Positions 1 to 6,038 of a stretch of DNA of 6,473 nucleotides are shown here, piece after piece (position 1 is the stretch's first letter; each line of letters opens with the position of its first letter). A program made the position numbers and the translations under genes. Under the pieces are notes generated by a model. That model ran no database searches. It saw only the letters and a program-made list of their open reading frames with translations, and had not been told where the DNA came from. This DNA is from Methylococcaceae bacterium (GTDB taxonomy: Bacteria > Pseudomonadota > Gammaproteobacteria > Methylococcales > Methylomonadaceae), in NCBI GenBank assembly GCA_005779525.1, contig SXIZ01000206.1, forward strand, positions 1 through 6,473, in the 5' to 3' direction.

Positions 1-1866
1 CTCGTCTAGCAATCGGACTTGATCCCAAGCAATAATGGAATTTGGCTTGCGTAATTCTTGGTAAATTGACTCAACATCATGGACTAAATTGGTCAGGATA
101 GTTAATCCAAAGGTACGGGCATTACCTTTAACGGTATGCATATTTCTGAACATGTCATTAATCGCGTCATTCCCCCCACCTGGATTCCCACGAATGGTGG
201 TTTCTATGTCATTAATGTAGGTAATGCTGGAGGTAATGAAATCGTGAAATTTTTCTTGATTGACCCGCAATATTTCACCGATGATTTCTAATTCACGTTT
301 CTGCTCGGCCGCTTCCTTGCTTAACTTACGTAACTCGGTAACATCACGCACACACAGCAGAATTTGTTCAACGATATCGTACTCATTAATCACAGGCGCC
401 CAATTTAGATCGAGTATTTTTTTGGCGCCGCAAGGCATGTGTTTCTCAATTTCGTTCACCAATAAATGTTGATTAAACTCAAAATTCATCACATCCTCAC
501 CCACACAAGCCCCAGAAATCGCCGTAATTTGCGCGATAGCGTCAGATCCCAAATTAGAATTGTTAAACAATAACTCTATCAAGTCATGTCCTGCGACTTT
601 ATTGGTTTCCAATATTTTTTCTAGGTAAGCGGAATACTCGGGGTTTACGGTATTTTGTGCATCAAAACTTAACAAACCCTGTGGCATATTTTGTAACATG
701 GTCTGAATGTCGTTAATCTTCTGTCTGACCAGCTTTGAAGTTTCTTGCAGCCACTCGACCATATGGTTAAAGGACAAGGCCATGCTACCGATTTCATCAA
801 AATGCTTGTCTGTTGCTCTTAAAGATAAATCGCCAGTTTGCGCAATGTTGGACATGGTCAACTCTAAGGAAGAGACTCTGCGTAAGATACGCTGACCGCC
901 AAAAATGCAGGCGATAATTGCGGAAGCGATCAAAAATAAGGACAACCCCATGATAATGAACATCAGGTGTTCATAATGTTGATATTGCTGAGTGATATTG
1001 GCTTCCAAATTAAATAATTGTTGTTGCAAATTACTAATTTGTTGCGTGACTTTTTCGTTACCGGTAATTTTGCTTTGCGCTATCTTCTGTGCCAATTCTA
1101 AGTCTTTATGGTAGTGTTGTAACAACGAAGGAATTTCACTTAAGGGTTCTATGCCTTTATCCACCAATGACTTAGCTTCGACAGAATCGTCCAGAGAGAA
1201 CGCGTTGCTGCTTGCAGTTGCTTGCGTCATGACCCCAAGTAACGGTAGCTTTGATAAATTATCGGCTATAGCGACGAGCGCTTGTAAGGGACGAGTCACA
1301 TTATCGGGTGACATTTGTTTACGCGAAGTAAAAAAACTTTGGCGTGCTCTCGCAAGATTAATCAATGCTGCTTGACTATCCCCGATTAATTTTAAATATT
1401 GTTGTTTTCTCGCCTGCGGTGCTTTTGGAGCTTCATTGACATAACTCAATAATTTTTGCAGATGCTTAGCCAAATCTTTTTCATTATTGATTAATAGCGC
1501 TTGCGGATCGGCCAATTTACCCGCCGCGACTAATTCGACTAAGGTAGTTTGCTGTAGGTCATCTATCAGTGAAATAAAGGGGGTTTGCAGCGCCGGAGAT
1601 AAATTCTTGTGTGCTTGTACATCACCCTTAATATCCATCAAGGTATGCTCAACACTGCTGAGTATCGTTGCTTCGCCAGTGAGCAGATAATTTAAGATGG
1701 GTTGGCTCACTTGCGTAAATATTTTGTCCTTTTGTTGGCCAAAAAATTCTACCGTGCCGAAGGCTTCATTTAAATGTTTCAATGACCAACTGACAGCAAC
1801 GGCAAATGCGATAATAATGACGGCAAGTGTTAGACTTACAAGTTTGGAGATACGTTTTATTGTCAT
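1..1866 (-). CDS. Membrane sensor with HAMP, PAS and HPt domains (CheA-type hybrid histidine kinase), C-terminus off the left edge
   Basis: The frame is open from an ATG at 1866 to base 1, giving 622 codons with no stop, so the 3' end is missing. The order of parts is: short basic N-terminus; TM1 at about residues 9-27; an external, largely helical region at about 30-300; TM2 at 302-322; HAMP at about 323-378 with the DEIG motif at 357-360; a PAS-like domain at about 385-512 ending in RDVTEL; a short coiled coil; and an HPt domain from about 535. The HPt motif HTVKGNAR places the phosphorylatable histidine at H577, as in CheA P1. An ATPase domain, and perhaps CheW-like or receiver domains, would be expected beyond the edge; without them this could be a pure phosphotransfer sensor. 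The signal sensed is unknown. The ATG directly precedes a membrane anchor, so I prefer it to the in-frame GTG at 1878. The gene is divergent from eutBC. Confidence 0.85.
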   Translation of the reverse strand, partial: MTIKRISKLVSLTLAVIIIAFAVAVSWSLKHLNEAFGTVEFFGQQKDKIFTQVSQPILNYLLTGEATILSSVEHTLMDIKGDVQAHKNLSPALQTPFISLIDDLQQTTLVELVAAGKLADPQALLINNEKDLAKHLQKLLSYVNEAPKAPQARKQQYLKLIGDSQAALINLARARQSFFTSRKQMSPDNVTRPLQALVAIADNLSKLPLLGVMTQATASSNAFSLDDSVEAKSLVDKGIEPLSEIPSLLQHYHKDLELAQKIAQSKITGNEKVTQQISNLQQQLFNLEANITQQYQHYEHLMFIIMGLSLFLIASAIIACIFGGQRILRRVSSLELTMSNIAQTGDLSLRATDKHFDEIGSMALSFNHMVEWLQETSKLVRQKINDIQTMLQNMPQGLLSFDAQNTVNPEYSAYLEKILETNKVAGHDLIELLFNNSNLGSDAIAQITAISGACVGEDVMNFEFNQHLLVNEIEKHMPCGAKKILDLNWAPVINEYDIVEQILLCVRDVTELRKLSKEAAEQKRELEIIGEILRVNQEKFHDFITSSITYINDIETTIRGNPGGGNDAINDMFRNMHTVKGNARTFGLTILTNLVHDVESIYQELRKPNSIIAWDQVRLLDE

Positions 1867-1875
1867 TGGGATATA

Positions 1876-1888
1876 CACTCTTAGAGTG
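1876..1888 (-). promoter_or_regulatory. 13-bp palindrome just upstream of the kinase start codon
   Basis: The arms CACTCT and AGAGTG match perfectly around one central base, 9 bp from the ATG. On the coding (minus) strand the only Shine-Dalgarno-like word, AAGAG, falls inside this palindrome, about 11 nt from the start codon. It could therefore be an operator or a small hairpin (5-bp stem, 3-nt loop) that hides the ribosome site. The symmetry is seen directly; the function is inferred. Confidence 0.35.
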
Positions 1889-2108
1889 AACTTATATGTC
1901 GCCAGGCTTAACAAACTTTCTTTTTAGTCAATACCTTAGACATAATATCCAGGTAAAAAACGCCTATTCCATTTGGCTGAAACGCTGCATATTCAACACA
2001 CTATTCACTAAGCTTAACTATGCTTCACACTAGTCAAGCATCACCACTTCCAGAGACTACAAAAATTAACAGTAGCGCTAATCCATTCAGTTTTTATTCA
2101 GTTAAGAA

Positions 2109-2142
2109 ATAATAGGTAAGCACTATTACGACAACATGACAG
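2109..2142 (-). promoter_or_regulatory. Possible Pho-box promoter for the sensor kinase
   Basis: Read on the minus strand from 2142, there is a perfect CTGTCAT, a 4-bp spacer, then TCGTAAT. This has the 7+4+7 spacing of a PhoB box and matches 12 of 18 positions of the E. coli consensus by my count. Exactly 10 bp further on comes TATTAT, a 5/6 match to the sigma-70 -10, at the position a Pho promoter would use. The second half-site is weak. The predicted transcript would start near 2102 and have a leader of about 235 nt before the kinase ATG. Confidence 0.35.
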
Positions 2143-2232
2143 CCGCTAAGCCACTCACTAACAAAACCGTGATCTGCTTATCATTTTAAAAACACAACTG
2201 ACTCTTTAAGCTAACACTATTTACACTTTGCT

Positions 2233-2268
2233 CAGAATTGCAAAATTCTGCACCTTAAATAATTTTGC
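2233..2268. repeat. Two overlapping, mutually exclusive inverted repeats
   Basis: CAGAATT (2233-2239) and AATTCTG (2244-2250) form a perfect 7-bp stem closed by GCAA on the plus strand. The segment GCAAAATT (2240-2247), made of that loop plus part of its right arm, pairs perfectly with AATTTTGC (2261-2268). Only one of the two structures can exist at a time. There is no U-tract, so neither is a standard terminator. The element lies upstream of the predicted eutB transcription start, so it may act as DNA rather than RNA. Confidence 0.4.
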
Positions 2269-2291
2269 TATGCGGTAAATTGATGACGTCA

Positions 2292-2325
2292 TAGTCATAA
2301 CACCGTCATTTTTTTAGCGTAGCTT
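2292..2325 (+). promoter_or_regulatory. Pho-box-like promoter upstream of eutBC
   Basis: GTCAT occurs at 2294 and again at 2305, exactly 11 bp apart with an A-rich spacer. The 18-mer at 2292-2309 matches the E. coli Pho-box consensus at 14 of 18 positions by my count. Ten bp downstream, at 2320-2325, is TAGCTT, a poor (3/6) but correctly placed -10 candidate. Transcription would start near 2332, leaving a leader of about 140 nt before eutB. A third GTCAT at 2288 is out of register and belongs to the overlapping palindrome ATGACGTCAT. Confidence 0.45.
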
Positions 2326-2362
2326 ATTCAGGTACTCAAAATTCAGATCTGCCAGCACACCT

Positions 2363-2445
2363 TTAAAGTTGCATGGAATGCTTGACTGCAATAACTGCAA
2401 ACTGGGTGCTCGCTTTTTTTCGCCCGATAATCAAAGCAACTTTAA
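2363..2445 (+). repeat. 10-bp inverted repeat bracketing the eutB leader
   Basis: TTAAAGTTGC (2363-2372) and GCAACTTTAA (2436-2445) are perfectly complementary across a 63-nt interior. Inside, GGGTG (2404-2408) can pair with CGCCC (2421-2425), allowing one G-U pair, and ACTGCAA occurs twice, 9 bp apart (2385, 2394). The right arm ends 25 nt before the eutB ATG. If transcribed, this could be a structured 5' leader. It does not match a riboswitch class I recognise. Confidence 0.4.
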
Positions 2446-2470
2446 TGAATATTGAATAACTGGTTACCAC

Positions 2471-3847
2471 ATGAAATATTCAACAACGACTCAAGGTAAA
2501 AGTTTTAGCTTCGCTGACTTAAAAACCTTAATGGCAAAAGCTTCTCCCCACCGAGCCGCGGATGAATTAGCCGGACTGTGTGCGGATTCTGAACTGGAAC
2601 GAGCGGTTGCCCAGCAGTTATTAGCTGAAGTCCCGCTTAAACAATTTATTGAAGAGCCATTGATTCCACCTGAAGCAGATGAAGTGACTCGGCTTATTCA
2701 TAGCCAATTTGATGCCGCGATGAACAGCTCTATGCTTGCAATGTGCGTAGGTGAATTTCGCGATTGGTTATTGACGGATACCAGCAACCTTGCTGAGATC
2801 AGCGCCAGCTTGACACCGGAAATGGTGGCTGCGGTCAGTAAAATCATGCGTAACCAGGATTTAATTGCAGTGGCGCGACGCTGTCAGGTGATCACCCAGT
2901 TTCGTAATACCATTGGTTTACCGGGTCGCCTATCGACGCGTTTACAGCCCAATCATCCCACCGATGATTTACGTGGTATCGCAGCAAGCATTCTAGATGG
3001 CTTACTTTACGGAAGTGGCGATGCGGTTATAGGTATCAATCCTGCTACCGATAATTTGGACAATGTGACTGCGTTATTAAATCTGCTTGATGAAATTATT
3101 ACCCACCAGCAGATTCCGACGCAGTCCTGTGTGTTATCCCATGTCACCACCACGATGGAATTAATGCGCCGTGGCGCCCCCGTTGATTTGGTATTTCAAT
3201 CTATCGCAGGTACCGAAGCGGCCAATCGCAGTTTTGGTATTGATTTAAATCTATTACGCGAAGCCAAAGCCATGGCAGAAAGCCTAGGTCGAGGTCGTGC
3301 GGACAGCAATATTATGTATTTTGAAACTGGACAAGGAAGTGCATTATCGGCAAATGCGCATCACGGCGTCGACGCGCAAACCTGTGAAGCTCGGGCTTAT
3401 GCTGTAGCCCGAGAATTTGCTCCGCTCTTAGTGAATACTGTTGTGGGATTTATTGGCCCAGAATATCTTTATGATGGCAAACAAATTATCCGTGCAGGAT
3501 TGGAAGACCACTTCTGTGGTAAGTTGTTAGGTTTACCCATGGGCTGCGATATTTGTTATACCAATCATAGCGAGGCAGATCAAAATGATATGGATAATCT
3601 GCTAGTGTTATTAGGTGTGGCGGGCTGCTCGTTTATTATGGGGATTCCTGGTGCAGATGATGTCATGCTCGCTTATCAAAGCACCTCATTTCATGATGCG
3701 TTATTTCTGCGTCAAACCTTAAATTTAAGGCCCGCCCCCGAATTCGAAGCTTGGCTAAATAACATGGGGATTTTTAATGGCTGCAACATGCTGGCATCCA
3801 ACCGAGCACACACCGCGTTAATCAGCAATTTTCACCCACAGAGGTAG
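2471..3847 (+). CDS. eutB: Ethanolamine ammonia-lyase, large (catalytic) subunit EutB
   Basis: EutB is the TIM-barrel subunit that, with adenosylcobalamin, splits ethanolamine into acetaldehyde and ammonia in the cytoplasm. The 458 residues match the usual family length of about 453, and the N-terminus lines up with enterobacterial EutB, which supports the ATG at 2471 despite no clear Shine-Dalgarno sequence. Conserved blocks include RLQPN (R157, Q159), GDAVIGINP (N190), RRGAP, YFETGQGSALS (E285), VVGFIGPEYLY, AGLEDHFCGKLLG, MGCDICYTNHSEAD (D360), FIMGIPGADD (M390) and LNLRPAPEFE. From my recollection of the E. coli enzyme, R157, Q159, N190, E285 and D360 correspond to its substrate-binding residues R160, Q162, N193, E287 and D362. 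All are kept, so the enzyme should be active. eutC follows after 6 bp. No reactivase EutA or transporter is nearby, so a non-compartmental, nitrogen-scavenging role is likely. Confidence 0.97.
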   Translation: MKYSTTTQGKSFSFADLKTLMAKASPHRAADELAGLCADSELERAVAQQLLAEVPLKQFIEEPLIPPEADEVTRLIHSQFDAAMNSSMLAMCVGEFRDWLLTDTSNLAEISASLTPEMVAAVSKIMRNQDLIAVARRCQVITQFRNTIGLPGRLSTRLQPNHPTDDLRGIAASILDGLLYGSGDAVIGINPATDNLDNVTALLNLLDEIITHQQIPTQSCVLSHVTTTMELMRRGAPVDLVFQSIAGTEAANRSFGIDLNLLREAKAMAESLGRGRADSNIMYFETGQGSALSANAHHGVDAQTCEARAYAVAREFAPLLVNTVVGFIGPEYLYDGKQIIRAGLEDHFCGKLLGLPMGCDICYTNHSEADQNDMDNLLVLLGVAGCSFIMGIPGADDVMLAYQSTSFHDALFLRQTLNLRPAPEFEAWLNNMGIFNGCNMLASNRAHTALISNFHPQR

Positions 3848-3853
3848 ATAGCG

Positions 3854-4621
3854 ATGCATGATCCATGGTTTAACTTGCGCCAATTTACCCAAGCGAGAAT
3901 TGCCCAAGGACGTGCGGGCTGCGCTCTTCCCACACGTGCACTCCTTGATTTTCAACTTGCCCATGCTGCAGCTAGGGATGCCGTACATGCACCTTGGCAG
4001 TTAGCACATTGCCAAGCGTCACTGACAGCGTTAGGCATGGAAGTATTAACCTTAGCTACACCCATTCAATCTCGGGCACACTATCTACAACGACCAGATC
4101 AAGGGCGCTGTCTAGTTGAAAACAGTCGCAAATTACTTGCGTCACGCGCAACCCACAGCTGTGATATTGCCATCATCATGAGCAACGGCTTATCGTCTGC
4201 TGCGGTTGAGCAACATGGCGTTGCACTCTTACGGACCATCATCACCGAATTTGCAAAAGAACCCTTACAACTTGCTCCACTATGTTTGGTGCCTAATGCA
4301 CGCGTTGCCTTAGCGGATGAAATAGGTGCGTTGCTGCATGCCAAACTCAGCATTATTATTGTAGGTGAACGCCCAGGATTAAGTGCGGCGGATAGTTTAG
4401 GGATATATTTAACTTACGCCCCCCAAGTAGGCAATAGCGATGCCGAGCGAAATTGTATCTCCAATATTCGCCCACCCCACGGCATGTCTTATCAATTAGC
4501 CGCTGAGAAATTATTTTACTTAACTCAGGAGGCATTACGCCGCGAAATTTCAGGCGTGGCGCTTAAAGATGAAATGCCAAGATTACCCCTGCCTCACCCC
4601 ACTCTTCCGCCAAAAATTTAA
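3854..4621 (+). CDS. eutC: Ethanolamine ammonia-lyase, small subunit EutC
   Basis: EutC is the small subunit that, with EutB, forms the adenosylcobalamin-binding pocket of ethanolamine ammonia-lyase. Family blocks are clear: LRQFTQARIAQGRAG near residue 8, PTRALLDFQLAHAAARDAVH at about 26-45, NARVALADEIG from N148, VGERPGLSAADSLG at 170-183, and RNCISNIRPPHGMSY from about 199. The ATG at 3854 is well supported: GAGGT lies at 3841-3845, 8 nt upstream and inside the end of eutB, so the two genes are probably translationally linked. The protein has 255 residues, against about 295 in E. coli. The missing part is the N-terminal extension that targets enterobacterial EutC to the ethanolamine microcompartment, which fits a free cytosolic enzyme. 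The C-terminus is proline-rich and ends without a clear transcription terminator. Confidence 0.96.
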   Translation: MHDPWFNLRQFTQARIAQGRAGCALPTRALLDFQLAHAAARDAVHAPWQLAHCQASLTALGMEVLTLATPIQSRAHYLQRPDQGRCLVENSRKLLASRATHSCDIAIIMSNGLSSAAVEQHGVALLRTIITEFAKEPLQLAPLCLVPNARVALADEIGALLHAKLSIIIVGERPGLSAADSLGIYLTYAPQVGNSDAERNCISNIRPPHGMSYQLAAEKLFYLTQEALRREISGVALKDEMPRLPLPHPTLPPKI

Positions 4622-4675
4622 AACGAAAATATTGATCTTTCAACGCAATTCCATTGTAAGCCCTCCCCCGGGCAA

Positions 4676-4731
4676 TCGTCATCAAACCGTCACTTAGCTG
4701 TCGTCTAGCTGTCATCTAGATCATTTAACAT
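4676..4731 (+). promoter_or_regulatory. Tandem Pho box (four 11-bp repeats) with -10, upstream of the decarboxylase
   Basis: GTCAT, GTCAC, GTCGT and GTCAT begin at 4678, 4689, 4700 and 4711, exactly 11 bp apart. The last two carry the full CTGTC core, and the 18-mer at 4698-4715 matches the E. coli Pho-box consensus at 15 of 18 positions by my count. The other two overlapping pairs match at 14 and 13. TAACAT (4/6 to TATAAT) sits at 4726-4731, 10 bp after the last repeat, which is the spacing used when PhoB replaces the -35. Transcription would start near 4738, about 43 nt before the ATG. Confidence 0.62.
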
Positions 4732-4780
4732 TCTAAATGAACCCTCTCGGTCACCTTTAATCTACCAACATAATTTACCT

Positions 4781-6001
4781 ATGAATCAAAGCGCTTGTCT
4801 AAAAAACTACTCCGAAGATTCCGATTCCTCAGCTTTCCACCAAGCTAAAATCCCGCCGACGGTCACCCCTGAAACCTTGCTCGAGTTGGCGGCGACCCAT
4901 GGAACACCTTTATTTGTCATAGATCATCAGGAACTGCGCAAAAATTATGCAACCTTCCAAAAATATCTCCCGCGGGTGCAAGCCTATTATGCGATTAAGG
5001 CTAATCCCGACCCGGCGATTGTCCAGACCTTATTCAACGCGGGTGCGAGTTTTGATGTATCCTCAATCGCCGAGTTTCAATTAGTACACGCGCTATTACA
5101 AGATTTGTCGCCTGAGGAGCAACAGGACTGGATTTGGAATAAAGTGATTTACGCACACCCGATTAAAGCCACTGAAACTTTGACTACGCTTAATCAATAC
5201 AAGCCACTAGTGACTTTTGACAACCGCGAAGAAATCGATAAGATTAAAAAATATGCACCCGATGCTGGCTTGGTCTTGCGACTCCGAGTTTCTAACGCTG
5301 GGGCGATGGTAGAGCTATCCTCTAAGTTTGGTGCTGATCCGGCGGAAGCCGTTGCGTTGATTATGGAGGCTGAGCAACAAGGATTGACAGTGGAAGGCTT
5401 GAGTTTCCATGTGGGTAGCCAAACCACGAATTTTGAAAACTACGTCCAGGCCATTGATTTAGCAGCACTAATTTTCAAACAAGTCAGAGCCCAAGGCTAT
5501 AGCAAAATGAATTTACTCGACATCGGCGGTGGATTTCCTGCGCCATACGATGCCTCGGTACAACCGTTTAGCGAATTAGCCAAGCGTATCAATGCCGAAT
5601 TAGAGCGTTTGATTCCTAAAGATGTACAAATTATCGCTGAACCTGGACGATTTTTGGTCGCCACCGCCGCCATAGCGGTTTCGAAAATCATTGGCAAAGC
5701 CATACGCCATGGCAAGCTGTGTTATTACATCAATGATGGTGTGTACCATACTTTTTCTGGAATCATTTTTGATCATTGCCAATATCATTTGGAAGCCTTT
5801 AAAGACGGTCCCAGCGAAATTTGCACCGTGTTCGGTCCGACTTGTGATGGCTTGGATGTGATTACCATGACCGACGAGCTCCCAAGTAATTTGGAATGCG
5901 ATGATTTGCTGTACAGCAGAAATATTGGTGCCTACAGTGGTGCAACCTCTACCTACTTTAATGGCTTCCCCCCGGCAACCGTGGTGCATGTCAATCGCTA
6001 A
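4781..6001 (+). CDS. Ornithine decarboxylase family protein (fold-III PLP enzyme)
   Basis: This is probably a pyridoxal-phosphate-dependent decarboxylase converting ornithine to putrescine in the cytoplasm; lysine or both substrates remain possible. The 406 residues match the alanine-racemase-fold group rather than the 700-residue SpeC type. Signature sites are all present: YYAIKANP with the PLP lysine K73, HVGSQ at 210-214, the phosphate-binding loop DIGGGFPAP at 247-255, EPGRF at 287-291, GPTCDGLD with C355 and D356, and GAYSGATSTYFNGF with Y385. In eukaryotic ODC the equivalents of C355 and D356 act from the partner subunit, so an obligate dimer is expected. GPTCDGLD and the short N-terminus favour ODC over diaminopimelate decarboxylase. 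The ATG at 4781 has no clear Shine-Dalgarno, but no alternative start lies nearby. It has its own Pho-like promoter, so it need not be co-transcribed with eutBC. Confidence 0.93.
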   Translation: MNQSACLKNYSEDSDSSAFHQAKIPPTVTPETLLELAATHGTPLFVIDHQELRKNYATFQKYLPRVQAYYAIKANPDPAIVQTLFNAGASFDVSSIAEFQLVHALLQDLSPEEQQDWIWNKVIYAHPIKATETLTTLNQYKPLVTFDNREEIDKIKKYAPDAGLVLRLRVSNAGAMVELSSKFGADPAEAVALIMEAEQQGLTVEGLSFHVGSQTTNFENYVQAIDLAALIFKQVRAQGYSKMNLLDIGGGFPAPYDASVQPFSELAKRINAELERLIPKDVQIIAEPGRFLVATAAIAVSKIIGKAIRHGKLCYYINDGVYHTFSGIIFDHCQYHLEAFKDGPSEICTVFGPTCDGLDVITMTDELPSNLECDDLLYSRNIGAYSGATSTYFNGFPPATVVHVNR

Positions 6002-6038
6002 TTCAGATTATTATTGCCACGACTAACACCAGATAAAC
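6002..6038. other. Short convergent intergenic gap
   Basis: Only 37 bp separate the stop codons of the decarboxylase and the opposing hsdM. No hairpin with a T-tract is visible, so transcription from the two sides may overlap here. Confidence 0.5.

Larger units (their letters stand above)
1867..2470. other. Divergent intergenic region between the sensor kinase and eutB
   Basis: This 604-bp stretch has no convincing gene. It carries two Pho-box-like promoters facing outwards (minus strand 2109-2142, plus strand 2292-2325). It also has a 13-bp palindrome in front of the kinase start, a 7-bp-stem hairpin at 2233-2250 that overlaps an alternative 8-bp pairing, the palindrome ATGACGTCAT at 2283-2292, an ATTCAGTT direct repeat at 2085/2096, and a 10-bp inverted repeat at 2363-2445 in the presumed eutB leader. 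On the minus strand, isolated -10-like words TATTAT (1947-1942) and TATAAG (1896-1891) lie nearer the kinase but lack good -35 partners. I found no recognisable cobalamin riboswitch motif, although one might be expected before a B12-dependent enzyme. Confidence 0.7.

Noticed and set aside
260..1927. Five short plus-strand open frames (260-472, 707-895, 1151-1375, 1487-1690, 1697-1927)
   Set aside because: They lie almost wholly antisense to the sensor kinase, whose domains are clear on the minus strand. Their translations show no family features.
2020..2041. ATGCTT / AAGCAT inverted repeat
   Set aside because: Only 6 bp with a 10-nt spacer in AT-rich DNA; expected by chance.
2382..2410. TTGACT as a -35 of a conventional eutB promoter
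   Set aside because: No acceptable -10 at 16-18 bp spacing (GGTGCT at 17 bp).
2332..2470. Cobalamin riboswitch in the eutB leader
   Set aside because: I could not find the conserved B12-box sequence, and the leader is shorter than usual for this class.
4099..4353. Minus-strand open frame inside eutC
   Set aside because: Antisense shadow of a well-conserved eutC stretch; no recognisable protein.
4653..4676. Possible terminator hairpin GCCC...GGGC after eutC
   Set aside because: The stem is only 4 bp with a C-rich loop and no T-tract follows, so I cannot support a rho-independent terminator.
4737..4760. Seven-residue open frame in the decarboxylase leader
   Set aside because: It would begin at or before the predicted transcription start and lacks a ribosome site.
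5194..5989. Three minus-strand open frames inside the decarboxylase gene
   Set aside because: They overlap the catalytic motifs of the decarboxylase on the other strand and mutually overlap; low-complexity translations without family features.
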